Assembly (NCBI GenBank): GCA_006176705.1
Contig: QRFJ01000086.1
Location: 62,001 to 126,000, forward strand
Direction of reading: 5' to 3'
DNA: 64,000 nucleotides
From: Cocos nucifera
Lineage: Eukaryota > Streptophyta > Magnoliopsida > Arecales > Arecaceae
The position numbers and the translations under genes were made by a program. Position 1 is the first letter of the stretch, and every line of letters begins with the position of its first letter. Shown one piece after another: positions 54,751-64,000 of this stretch. Below the pieces are notes generated by a model, which saw nothing but the letters and a program-made list of their open reading frames with translations, was not told the origin of the DNA and did no database searches.

Positions 54751-56688
54751 GAAGTCTTGGATCCGGACGCTACCTCATCATGTGGGGGAGGAGAACAGAA
54801 GTTTCCACATCGAAAGAGAGGAAATGGTATCAATATTTGTGCCTCACTAATATCTTATAGTTTATACTGATGGAGAAATACTTTGCTCAAGGATTTTCTG
54901 GGTGTCCATCTCAGACCCCCCTTGCCATCTAATAATCTGTGGGGTGGTCTTAGCTTCTTGAGTTCATCATGATAGAAATGATCTTGGATGGAAGAATGAG
55001 AAGGCGGAGGTATAGGACATGGAAATTTGGATGGCAACTGGTTGGAGGCACAATGCTAGCCAGGCTTTTATAACCAACGAATCATTCTTAAGATCGTGCA
55101 TGCATGGTGATATAGCTACAAGTTCATGACTACATTCCTCTATAGCGCAGGACATGGAAGGCAAGTCCATGAAAAGATTATGAACAGGGTTCAAGTGGTT
55201 CATGATTCAAATGTTATTTTAAATCCTGTTGATGATCAAAATGCTGTTCGGAGGTTTGTTAGATGAATAGAGTCCCACAGCAAGGGACACAAATATCAAA
55301 TCCATGGTTGGCTTTCTAAAACAAATGATATGGTAGAGGACAGTAAATAATCAGTGAATCCAGGACGGATTTGATGGCAAATTTAAAATACAACGCACGG
55401 ATACAAAAAATAATTTGATGACCATGTACGTACCCTTTTTCTAAAGCCAGAAAAAGGTTCATGAATCAAACCGAATCTGATGACCATGCACGTACCTTTT
55501 TTTAAAGCCAGGAAAAAGTTCATGAATCAAACCGAATCCTTTTGCTTTGGTTCGTTTAACGAAGTTTGATCACCATGGACTCCAGACCTGTACTAAATCT
55601 TGAAATGACTAAATTACTCGTTGACCGTGCATGGTCCAGATTTACTAAGTATGGTCTTAGCTCAATTCATTACATATTATTATTATTATTATTTTTAATC
55701 TTTCTTTTCTTTTCATGTCTCCAGGAAAGGCTTTGATAAATTGAATCGCTTTTGGATTAGGTGATTCAAGCCTCCAACCCAAGCATGAGAGTGTGAGAAC
55801 TGGTTATCAATTATCTACCCAAAACAACTTGTTTGTCCACCCGGTCCAAGTTATGGGTTGAATTAGGCCGTTCAAACTACCAATGATTATTTAACGTCTA
55901 AAGGATGTCTCGGATTCAAATCCTAGATATTGCTTCAAAAAGATACCTTAAATATGTTAATAGTAGAGTTTGCCTTCAAAAGTCTCGCTTTAGACGTCAC
56001 GCAATCATATGACATGAACTATGAGTTAACTCATGCACGAGTATTTGATAAGAATACTGATTTGAAGTTTCATGTTAGCTAGGTGGCTGTGATTGGGAGC
56101 AAATATCGAAATGCAAGATGAAATCGTGAGAAGAGGGTGGGGCAAGAAGCCAATGTGAGATCTTTGACACATTTCATTACAACATTAGAAGCCTAAGTTC
56201 CTATAAAATTTATGAGAACGATTTCAATCCACTCTTGGGTTTGGTTTAGGTGAGTCATGCATTAAGATATCTTTTTCCAATCCATGCTCACAAGATCCAA
56301 ATAAAATCAGCTCTAACACAACTTTGTTCATACATTTTCAGACCCAACAAAAGAGCATCCAAATTTTGTGACCAACTTGATTTGAAGCATTACAATGGTG
56401 ACCGAGCCTCAGTGCAACTCCTACACCCAAAATCAGTTCAGGTCACATGTAGATCATATTGCACTTGACTCATTTGCACCTGAATTAATTCACATAATCT
56501 TCAGCCAACAGCTCAGTTGATTGACATCCATTTTCCTATTAGAGATTAGGAGAGGTCTTTGGTTCAAATGAGCGATGGCAAATAGCTTTTCTCAAAAAAT
56601 TATTGTGGTCTTCAAACTAGCACAAATCTACTCCATTCTACGTGATCTATTACAAAGGGAGAACAAACAAAAACCTTTGCTTGCAAAC
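54751..56688 (-). other. host DNA; two exon-like minus frames and a 62-bp duplication
   Basis: Minus frames at 55203-54967 (NPVHNLFMDLPSMSCAIEE) and 55037-54855 (YHDELKKLRPPHRLLDGKGG, then LRWTPRKSLSK followed by a GTATTT donor-like site) look once-coding but were not recognised. Positions 55417-55540 are two copies of a 62-bp unit with GATGACCATG and GGTTCATGAATCAAACCGAA. From 55560 to 56688 no feature was found except a TTATTATTATTATT repeat at 55677. Confidence 0.3.
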
Positions 56689-57271
56689 TTAAGAATCTAT
56701 TTAGTTGGGGTGCATCAAATTATGAATAATCTAATGACTTATAAAAATTTTTTATCTGAAAAAAATGATTGCAAAGAAAATAAATTTTATTATGTTTGAT
56801 TGATAGAAAAATTATTTTAAAAAATAATTTTAAAAAAAATTACTACGTTTGGTTGGAGGTAATCCTATATACGAATATGATAAAATTTATCAATATAACT
56901 TTCAACATAAAATAATTTTTTAATAATAGGATAGTATTATCATTCTCGAATTAGTTTTTATGTAATGATTATAATTACATAGTTCTTTGCAATTTTTTTA
57001 TAAAAATTTCTTATTGAATCAATTTAAAAAAATATCAGAATAAATTTAATGATTACATATATAATTTTATTTGAGATATTTTTATTAAATATAGATTAAT
57101 ATTATTTAAAAATTTATTAAATATCAGCTTTTTATGATATTTATTTTATTTTTTTCTTCAAAAAATAAATATAAATTTCATTAATTCTTTTACTTTTTTT
57201 TTTAACTAAATATGATAATTTAATATAAAATTTATTTTTTTTATATCAGATCATCGCCAACCAAATTCTAA
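56689..57271. mobile_element. Tourist-like MITE, copy 2
   Basis: Very AT-rich. Internal text such as GTTGGAGGTAATCCTATAT and ATAAAATAATTTTTTAATA aligns with copy 1 (19986-20562). The ends are worn (AGAATCTATTTAGTTGG left; CCAACCAAATTCTAA right), with TTA/TAA beside them. Confidence 0.72.
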
Positions 57272-58165
57272 AAGAAGTGCATTGGGAAAGCCACTGGAAA
57301 AATAAATTGCTAGCTCAGCCGTATGGCAATGGAAGAAACTACTCAAGATACTACTTATAAACATGTAATTTCTAAATAGACTACAAATTTCTAAAAATAT
57401 ATGATGCACACAAAAATTCAGGATTTGTTAATGCGATAGTTATGGCGGTGTTGGTGGTTGTACGGCACCTGTTATGGCAGTTGCATGCTACCATTCAGTA
57501 CAGTAAATAATAGTGATGTTTATGCATTACAGTAAATAACAATAATAGTTGCTAGTATAAGAGTTGCATGATTTCTATCAACTTGTTCGCTCTTTCCCCT
57601 TGTTAGTAACTACAGTAATTTCATTCCAGCAATTTTACAAGTAGAATTCATTCATTAATCAATTTAAAAAAATAAAAAAACGGACTTGCCTTATTGTTGC
57701 TATGAGACATTGTGATTCAGTTGTCAATCTAGAAGTAGTCTTATGGAAACAAATCGATTCAGTACACAAGGGTGTCGAGCAAGGACTGTCTTTAAGATTT
57801 AACCAATTGATGTACACCAAGTTGATTTAAAAGAAAAGTCGTAACCATGGTATGGTAAAGTGAATAGGAAACATCATAATAATGGAACATATTGCAGTTG
57901 CGACCAGAACAGGTTTCTAGCTGATCATTTATTATCAACACAGACCAAAACACACACACACCCACCCACAGAGAGAGAGAGAGAGAGAGAGAGAGAACAT
58001 GAATATATTCCAACGTTTGATAAAGAAGGTGAAAAGTGAATATATTACACAGCTACCAAAGCCTTTTTTGCTAATAGTTATAATATATAATTAACAAACA
58101 GCCATAAATTTTATTGGACAAAGCCATCATTTCAAAAAAGAACCTGATTACATTTTTTTTAAAAA
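57272..58165. other. AT-rich host DNA with simple repeats and a repeated block
   Basis: CACACACACACACCCACC then (GA)n at 57951-57996. The part 57999-58150 (ACATGAATATATTCCAACGT, ACAGCTACCAAAGCC) matches 22513-22690. No gene was seen. Confidence 0.4.
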
Positions 58166-58337
58166 AAAAAAAAATAATGAACTACACAATAGGGATAGCC
58201 CTTCTGAAAATTCCCATATTGTGAGGATGAAAATATAAGAAGTAGAAGAGAAAGAGAATATTAGAGATAAATTAGAGAAAAAATAAAGAAATTCGGATTT
58301 CATTTTTTTGGGGCTGCATCCTCCCATATTTATAATC

Positions 58338-58365
58338 ATTATATATATATATATATATATATATA
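58338..58365. repeat. (AT)n microsatellite
   Basis: About 14 AT repeats in an AT-rich setting. Confidence 0.85.
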
Positions 58366-58603
58366 TGGTGCGAAATCAAATTAGTATGCTCTTCAATCTA
58401 TTTCAACATGCTTAGTATGCTCTTCAATCTATTTCTTCTAATAGGTTTGGTCTGCCAATTGATGTTTAGTAGCAACATATGGAGTAGAAATTATACTAGT
58501 TTATATTTTCTTATAGATAAAATAAACATAAATTTTTATATATTTTGTTCTTTCATAAAATATAAGATTTGAAAAAATATACTGTTGCTAAAGGAAAACA
58601 GCA

Positions 58604-58810
58604 TTACAAGAGGCCATAAAAGATGTGAAAGTGGTTGAATCTTGGGATACTGATAGTAGAGAAAATGATTCCAATTTGCCCTTGAATGACTTCAAAAAGA
58701 TTAATGAGGAGGATGATGACATCTTCGGATAAAAACATCCATAATCAATCACTGAGATAGAAGTACTTGAAACTCAAAAAGATGAAATTGGAGAAGATGA
58801 CTAGGTTGAT
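58604..58810 (+). pseudogene. acidic frame, gene relic, unrecognised
   Basis: The plus frame reads ALQEAIKDVKVVESWDTDS, then LPLNDFKKINEEDDDIFG and a stop at 58730. After further stops it goes on as EIEVLETQKDEIGEDD. The codon sense and Asp/Glu richness look like a coding relic. A TAA lies upstream and no splice site is convincing. Confidence 0.3.
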
Positions 58811-59144
58811 AAGAAGCATGAGTAAGGTGAGAGTGATAAGCTCAGAGGCCTAAATAGCTTTCCATATCCAAAATCAATTCAGGTTACATGTATATCATAG
58901 TGAATTTGGAGCCTTTGGCACCCCAATAATTTGTTGGTTATATCACCTCCACGCTAGCACACACCTGTTACACTATATAATCTATCATACTAAGACAATA
59001 AGTATGTGAACATATAAACCATCTTCAAACTAGCATGCATCTACTGCACTCTATACCATGATTTTTCGAACTATCCCAAACTAAATGGTTCAGACTGTAC
59101 CAAACTATATCGATAGAAAACCATTCCAATTTCGATGTAGAAAC
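58811..59144. other. no gene; partner-like text of a fold-back repeat
   Basis: At about 58869 the text CCAAAATCAATTCAGGTTAC resembles 56428-56450. Otherwise nothing was seen. Confidence 0.3.
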
Positions 59145-59615
59145 TAGGGGTGGCAACTGGATCGGATCGAATCGAAAATAGATCAGATCAGTGCAGGTCG
59201 GGTTAGAAATTATCAATCCAAATTCGACCTGTTTATTAAATGGATTAAAAAATTCAAATTTGAATCCAATCTTTTTATTAAATAGGTAACCCAACCCGAC
59301 CAACTTGATCTATTCATTAAACGGATTAAGTGGGTTAAATAGGTTAAATAGGTCAAGTTAAATAGATCAAAAATAGATTAATCAGATCTTAAATAGATTA
59401 AATGGGTTAAACAGGTTATATGACTCAATCCGATCTAAATATTAAATAGGTTAAATGGATCAATCATCTGAAACTTAAATCCGATCCATTTATTAAACAG
59501 ATTAAATAAATTAATCCATTTACGATCCGAACCTGTTTAATCCAAATCCAAACCTATTTAAGGTGGATCGAACATGGGTCGAGTTCACAGGTCGGGTCAA
59601 TTTTTGCCACCCCTA
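59145..59615. mobile_element. hAT-like MITE
   Basis: 471 bp. Termini TAGGGGTGGCAA and TTGCCACCCCTA are perfect 12-base inverted repeats. An 8-bp duplication GTAGAAAC/GCAGAAAC (59137-59144, 59616-59623, one change) flanks it, as hAT elements make. The inside is made of degenerate GGTTAAATAGG/GGATTAAATGG units and has no transposase. Confidence 0.8.
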
Positions 59616-60430
59616 GCAGAAACCAGCACAACAACCATGTCGAAGGAAGAAAGAAGAAAAAGAGGAAGAGAAAAAGAGGAAGAGAGAGAGTGGAGGGTGG
59701 AGAATGAGAGAGAGAGAGAGAGAAAGAGATGGCCTCTGATGGATAAGGAGGAGGAGAGGAAGAGAGGCTTTTCACAGTCATCGAAGGCCATCTGAGCACT
59801 TGCTGAGCTCGATAATGGCAAAGAAAGGGAAGAAAAAAGAGGAAAAGATTAGAAGCTCTTATCAATCTTCAGATGGATGCTGTCGCCACTGCCACAACAT
59901 CTCCAACGACCTACGAGCAAGTGCCGAGGGCACTCAAGGCTAGAGGAGCAAGGGGGCCACTGCCCTTCTCATGTATGGAATAAGGCTTCTATATTTTTTT
60001 TATTATTTGAATTTTGATTGAAGTCGACAACCATATTGCCCACTTCGGCATTTAAATGTTTTTTAATAATTTTTATTGAAATCGATAATCAATGCAGACG
60101 CTCCTCCAACCTTAGGCGCTCGCCCTTGTTGGTCGTTGGAGACGTCACGGCAGCCATTTAAAAATTGGTAAGAGCTCCACCGGAGGCCCTCTCTTCCTCT
60201 CCCTTTCCTTCTCCTCCCTCCCTCCCCCTCTCTCTCTTCCTCTCTTTTTTTCTTCCTCTCCCCTGCTCTATCTTTTGGGTTCGGCCTTGCACAAACTGGT
60301 ATGGAGCTATACCACAAGCTAGCTGGCATGGCAATCGATTCCGATTTCACGATCCTCGCTCTATGCAATCTCTTGCATGACACCCACGTTAACTGCAACG
60401 ACTGAGCAAATTCAAAAAAGAAGACAAAAT
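59616..60430. other. purine and pyrimidine tracts, no gene accepted
   Basis: A purine-rich tract (about 59640-59770, GAGAGAGAGAGAGAG at 59706) and a pyrimidine-rich one (60188-60265). Frames here reflect the tracts. The outer words CCATTCCAATTTCGATG (59121) and ATCGATTCCGATTTCACG (60333) are weakly inverted, so the hAT copy may sit in an older fold-back repeat. Confidence 0.3.
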
Positions 60431-60923
60431 AGGAAAATCAGACAGCAAAGAAAAGAATAAACTTTATTAAAAGCACTATCAAAGAAGAGCTTATGGAACG
60501 GGAATGGTATCTAGTACATATCCTTTTAATTTGAAGAAGGTATCTTAGCAAAATCAACTGATACTGCAGCTATAAACTAATAGCAAGACATTACTCATAA
60601 AAGTGTAAATTGTCACAAAATAGTGTTTTCAATCATGTGTGAGCCAACTGAATCTGTTACAACAGACGGAAAAAAAAAAAAGAAGCGTACATCACCTGCT
60701 GCTGGAAATCAATGGGGAGGAAGTTTGATAAAAGAACAAAGAAATGGAAGTCTTTTGACCTACAATTTCTCTACTCTTTTGATTTACCTCCGCAATTCTT
60801 GAATTCAATTGCAGCATCTTCATGGGTCGAAGGTGAAAATGCCAAAAGCATCTGATCCTAAACAGACGGACTCTGCAAGTAACATTCAGAAACCAACCCC
60901 CATCTTCATTCTTTTCACTGTTC

Positions 60924-60929
60924 TTTATT
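60924..60929 (-). terminator. poly(A) signal candidate of the PHD-finger gene
   Basis: The minus strand reads AATAAA, 225 bases after the stop codon at 61154-61156. It implies a 3' untranslated region of about 250 bases. Confidence 0.45.
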
Positions 60930-61153
60930 TGGGCCTATACAGTCTTCAAAGCAAAAATTGGCCAGGGAGAAACTGGATTTAGCCCCTCACCTCCAATTCA
61001 TGCGGTTCGAGTCCACATAGAAACAAGGTCTCTCAGGGGCTTCAAAACAGAGAAAACACAAGCCAAGTTCCCCAACAATTTGAATATAATTTTATCAATA
61101 ATAAACACTAGCTATCCAATGGCAATGATGATGGCAAAGCCATCAATTATTGG

Positions 61154-61392
61154 TCAACTCTGGATTGAAGTTGTATGCATAAGCTTCTGAACAACATGTT
61201 TAGCAAAGGAACTGAAGCACGTCGAGCAGCAACCTCTCATCAGATATGCTGATTCACCATCGTTTATAGCATGAGGACAATTGCTGGGAGCCTGAACAGA
61301 GGCAGCAACCATTCTGCTGCGGTGCTCAATTCCACATGCTGCTAAAATTGTGTGAGTCGAACGCCTTGCGACCTCCTTGAAAGTTGCATGCT
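61154..61392 (-). CDS. PHD-finger protein, last exon
   Basis: On the minus strand, after acceptor TTTCTGAAG, the exon adds two bases to finish a Glu codon and reads HATFKEVARRSTHTILAACG, then EHRSRMVAASVQAPSNCPH and a Cys-rich GCCSTCFSSFAKHVV, and ends TSIQS with TGA. This C-terminal wording belongs to plant proteins annotated as PHD/RING-finger (family of Arabidopsis At4g10940, from memory). It joins 62659 in phase, giving 1050 bases (349 codons plus stop) for the two exons. Too short for the usual ORF cut-off because it is only an exon; no internal stops. Confidence 0.8.
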
Positions 61393-62658
61393 CTTCAGAA
61401 AGATTAATGAAAAATCAGTATTGAAACACAGAGAGGGAACAGTAACTATTTGAATGTGCTCGGACTGATCTCAATTACAAAATAATAATAAGAAGAAGAA
61501 GTAAACCAGAACAGATATTTCTGAAACCATGTTGCCAGTATGCATGACTTTTGTTTTGTAATGAATGACAAACTCTACGACAGAAGGTAGTATTAAGTAA
61601 AATCCTAGCTTGCATTAAATTTGCAAACCATGAAGCTACATAAACATTCATGTGCTAAAGGGTGTATGAGACGAAAACACGGAGATTCCAAGGACCAGGC
61701 ATCTAAGGAAATAGAGAAGCAACAGACTTAGCAACATCGCAGCATCTTTAAAATGGTTTTTTCTGCTGGAGAAGCAATGCAGAATTCATCATGCAATCAG
61801 CCATTTAAAAAGTCTCATTGATAAAAAAATGATACCGTAAGGCACCATGAGAACTAGGTCCCGACAGAAGCTATGTTTGACCCACATTACCAACAGCATG
61901 ACATAGCAAAGTTAGTCTGGAAGCTTTTACATCAAAGGGACCAGGCAGCAAAATACTAACAGTATAAATGTACATATCCTTCTCAAAGTTATGTCGGATA
62001 GCAGCAATCTTGCTGGTAAGACACCAATCGCCAGGATAAAATATCAAGTTTCCTGGCATCAGAAAACCATGTTCACAAGGCAAAAAAACTAAAAAAGACC
62101 TTCCAAAGCTATGGTATGGATGAGAATGGTTTCAGAGATATAATTATGGGCATAAACACAATAACTACAAATATCTATGTAAACCCATACACCAGATAGA
62201 TAGTCACATGTGCAACATGCGTGCTTGCATCTTTTCACTAGACAATGGATCAGCACTTGACATTCAGAATTTTACATGCCAACAAGCATAAAAATTAAAA
62301 TCCAACTATATTCCTTATCTCAGTCAGCTCTATATATTACAAACTATCCTGAGCAATGTTTTCACATTAATATATGGGTATATGCACATATACACATATA
62401 ACATATGTACATATAGCGTTGTAGTTTCTTATTTAGTATTTAGCCTTTTAGTTTCTTATTTAGTCTATATGTTCTAATGTCAGCTTCATTCATGACCTGG
62501 TCTCTGGATAACATACTACAGGTAATATGTTACAGTTGAAAACAGAATCACATCAGTCCTATTTATGCAGATCAACATTTTGTAGGCACGGAGTGGGGGA
62601 GAAATAAGCATTATGGTAACAAATTCCTGATAACATAAAACCAACAAGCTCAACATAC
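61393..62658 (-). other. intron of the PHD-finger gene
   Basis: GT at 62658-62657 and AG at 61394-61393, AT-rich, no domain wording. Frames inside (for example 61871-62083) are chance. Confidence 0.7.
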
Positions 62659-63469
62659 CTAGTGGAAAATCCCTGCATAAATTTCTTAGATGGCCTTTTA
62701 CAATCGACTGCACTTTTTCCTTTGCACCTTCCACATGTCGGAAACTGTTTCCTTCACTGTACGTGCATGGAGCCAAATTAGTACCACTCTGAAAAGGTCT
62801 AATATTCTGCTGATGCTGTTCAATACTTGATACTGGTTGCAATGAGTTCACTCCCTCTGTAACATGTGATGCTTCCCCACTTTGTTCAATTCCTGAGGTG
62901 ATAGCGTTGCTTTCCCTATTGTGCAATGGTACATTAACTCTGGAAATGATCTGCCTCGGTCTACTATTTGATAGCAAAATGCGTATATGTCGGTGTATTG
63001 CTCGTCTTCCAGAAAGAGTTGATGCCCCACCACCAGATGCCTGTGATGCAACTCCATGATCTTCCTCGGTAAAATGTCTAGGGGATACATTTAGATCAAT
63101 TCTTTGTGAAGACTGGCCTCTCCATGGTACCGACATTTGGGAGTTCCTACTGGCATGCATATCTCTACTAACATCTTCTGTTTTCCAGCCACCAGGAAAT
63201 AAATCACCACTACTTGCTCGTTGATCGGTTGGATTATCCTGAAGTTGAGAATTTGATGATCCTTCACCTGGGGATCTACATAGCTCACAGTACCAGTTGC
63301 CTTCAGGTACTTCCCTTCCAAGTCCAACACAATATGTATGTGCAGGAGAGTCACAAATATCACACAGTAGCATGAGATTATCATCCCCACCTTGCTGGCA
63401 TTCGATGCATACCACATTCTCATAGGGATCTAGGAAGCCCCTCATTTCTTCTTCGGATGGTTGATAAAC
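62659..63469 (-). CDS. PHD-finger protein, penultimate exon
   Basis: 811 bp, between acceptor TCCAACAG (63477-63470) and donor GTATGTT (62658). It starts VYQPSEEEMRGFLDPYENVV. The PHD finger C4HC3 is complete: C21, C24, C36, C39, H44, C47, C61, C64 (exon numbering), with the WYCELC end. PHD fingers read histone H3 tails in the nucleus. After it comes a Ser/Gln-rich, probably unfolded part with IDLNVSPRH, then KEKVQSIVKGHLRNLCRDF at the end. Relatives have a RING finger before the PHD; that part would lie beyond 64000. There are no stops or signs of decay. Confidence 0.88.
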
Positions 63470-64000
63470 CTGTTGGACATTAGGGCAACATTAAGCAGGC
63501 AGAAAGTACGGTCTAAGACAACAGCTGAGTACAATATAAGCAGATACAAAAACCACATTCATGATCCCATAAAGATAGTGATTTTAATTGTACTTAAAAT
63601 CAAGATATAACCGGTGAATAAACATTTTCATCTACAATAAAATCTCAGTTTGCAGCTGCATGAGCAAAAAGACAAACCAATTTAAAAGCATTTGCTGATG
63701 AGGAAATAGAACATCCTAAAACAAAAGGACACAAGGTTAGCCTCCTCCGAGAGAAAAATCTGAAAAGAGGATAAATTACTTCAAACTGCAGCACTGGTCA
63801 TATGTATATTTACCTTGCATAAGGATAGTAAAAAGATGTTAAATTACACCAATACAAACAAGTATAATCAAGCATGGCAATTTGTAATGACCATGAAACT
63901 TCTGTGTTTCTGTTTTAATTTCATGTTGCTTCTACAATTTAAAGAATGGAATTAGAATATCTTGTCAAACATATACCCATTAGCAGATTAACTTAGAGAG
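63470..64000 (-). other. upstream intron of the PHD-finger gene
   Basis: AT-rich, no exon recognised. The preceding exon is presumably outside the window. Confidence 0.55.

Noticed and set aside
59554..60398. Ser/Leu-rich and Arg/Glu-rich frames near 59.6-60.4 kb
   Set aside because: They follow purine and pyrimidine tracts and have no domain; both strands are open at once.
61871..62083. 70-codon minus frame inside the PHD-gene intron
   Set aside because: It lies between a good donor and acceptor that join two exons in phase, and its peptide has no family wording.
1..64000. tRNA, rRNA or organelle insertions
   Set aside because: No cloverleaf-like or conserved rRNA text was noticed while reading; primer-site matches are LTR features, not tRNA genes. 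A tRNA scan was not possible here.

Overview
The window is a gene-poor, transposon-rich stretch of a flowering-plant nuclear genome. Evidence is Ty1/copia and Ty3/gypsy LTR retrotransposons of plant lineages, a plant L1-type LINE, Tourist-like and hAT-like MITEs, and one intron-containing plant gene. The element mix would fit a monocot such as a palm, but that is a guess and nothing here fixes the species. AT-rich host DNA alternates with GC-rich blocks that coincide with one gypsy family.

Layout (local labels): 1-1209, end of an LTR on the minus strand. 1330-7162, TE-A, a decayed Tork-like copia element on the minus strand. About 7501-9266, a probable lone LTR. 10658-11036, a broken polygalacturonase fragment (minus). 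11800-13106 and 19404-19982, two halves of one LINE (minus), split by TE-B (13107-19403), a pol-less gypsy element full of tandem repeats. 19986-20562, a Tourist-like MITE. 23005-35308, a three-level nest: a probable solo LTR holds TE-C (gypsy, minus, 23977-34728), which holds TE-D (gag-only copia, plus, 28526-31806). 35802-44609, TE-E, an almost complete Tat-type gypsy element with gag, protease, RT, two RNase H domains and integrase. 46567-54750, TE-F, a decayed relative of TE-E. 56689-57271, second Tourist-like MITE. 59145-59615, hAT-like MITE. 60900-63469, the 3' part of a PHD-finger gene (minus).

Boundaries of TE-B, TE-E and TE-F are set by matched 5-bp target duplications (GGAGC, CATAC, GAAGT). 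TE-A, TE-C, TE-D and the solo LTR have 4-of-5 matches. TE-B, TE-E and TE-F belong to one superfamily with shared LTR ends, primer-site region, TATA box, polypurine tract and 3' tandem repeats. TE-E carries the enzymes that TE-B lacks, so TE-B may have been mobilised in trans by a TE-E/TE-F-like relative (inference).

Host-gene evidence outside the PHD gene is thin. Splice-like and promoter-like signals on the minus strand flank TE-E (44.6-46.0 kb) and TE-F (46.3-46.5 and 54.8-55.2 kb). They may be exons of one or two genes whose introns took up these elements, and are given at low confidence. No bacterial-type system, CRISPR array, rRNA or tRNA gene was seen.
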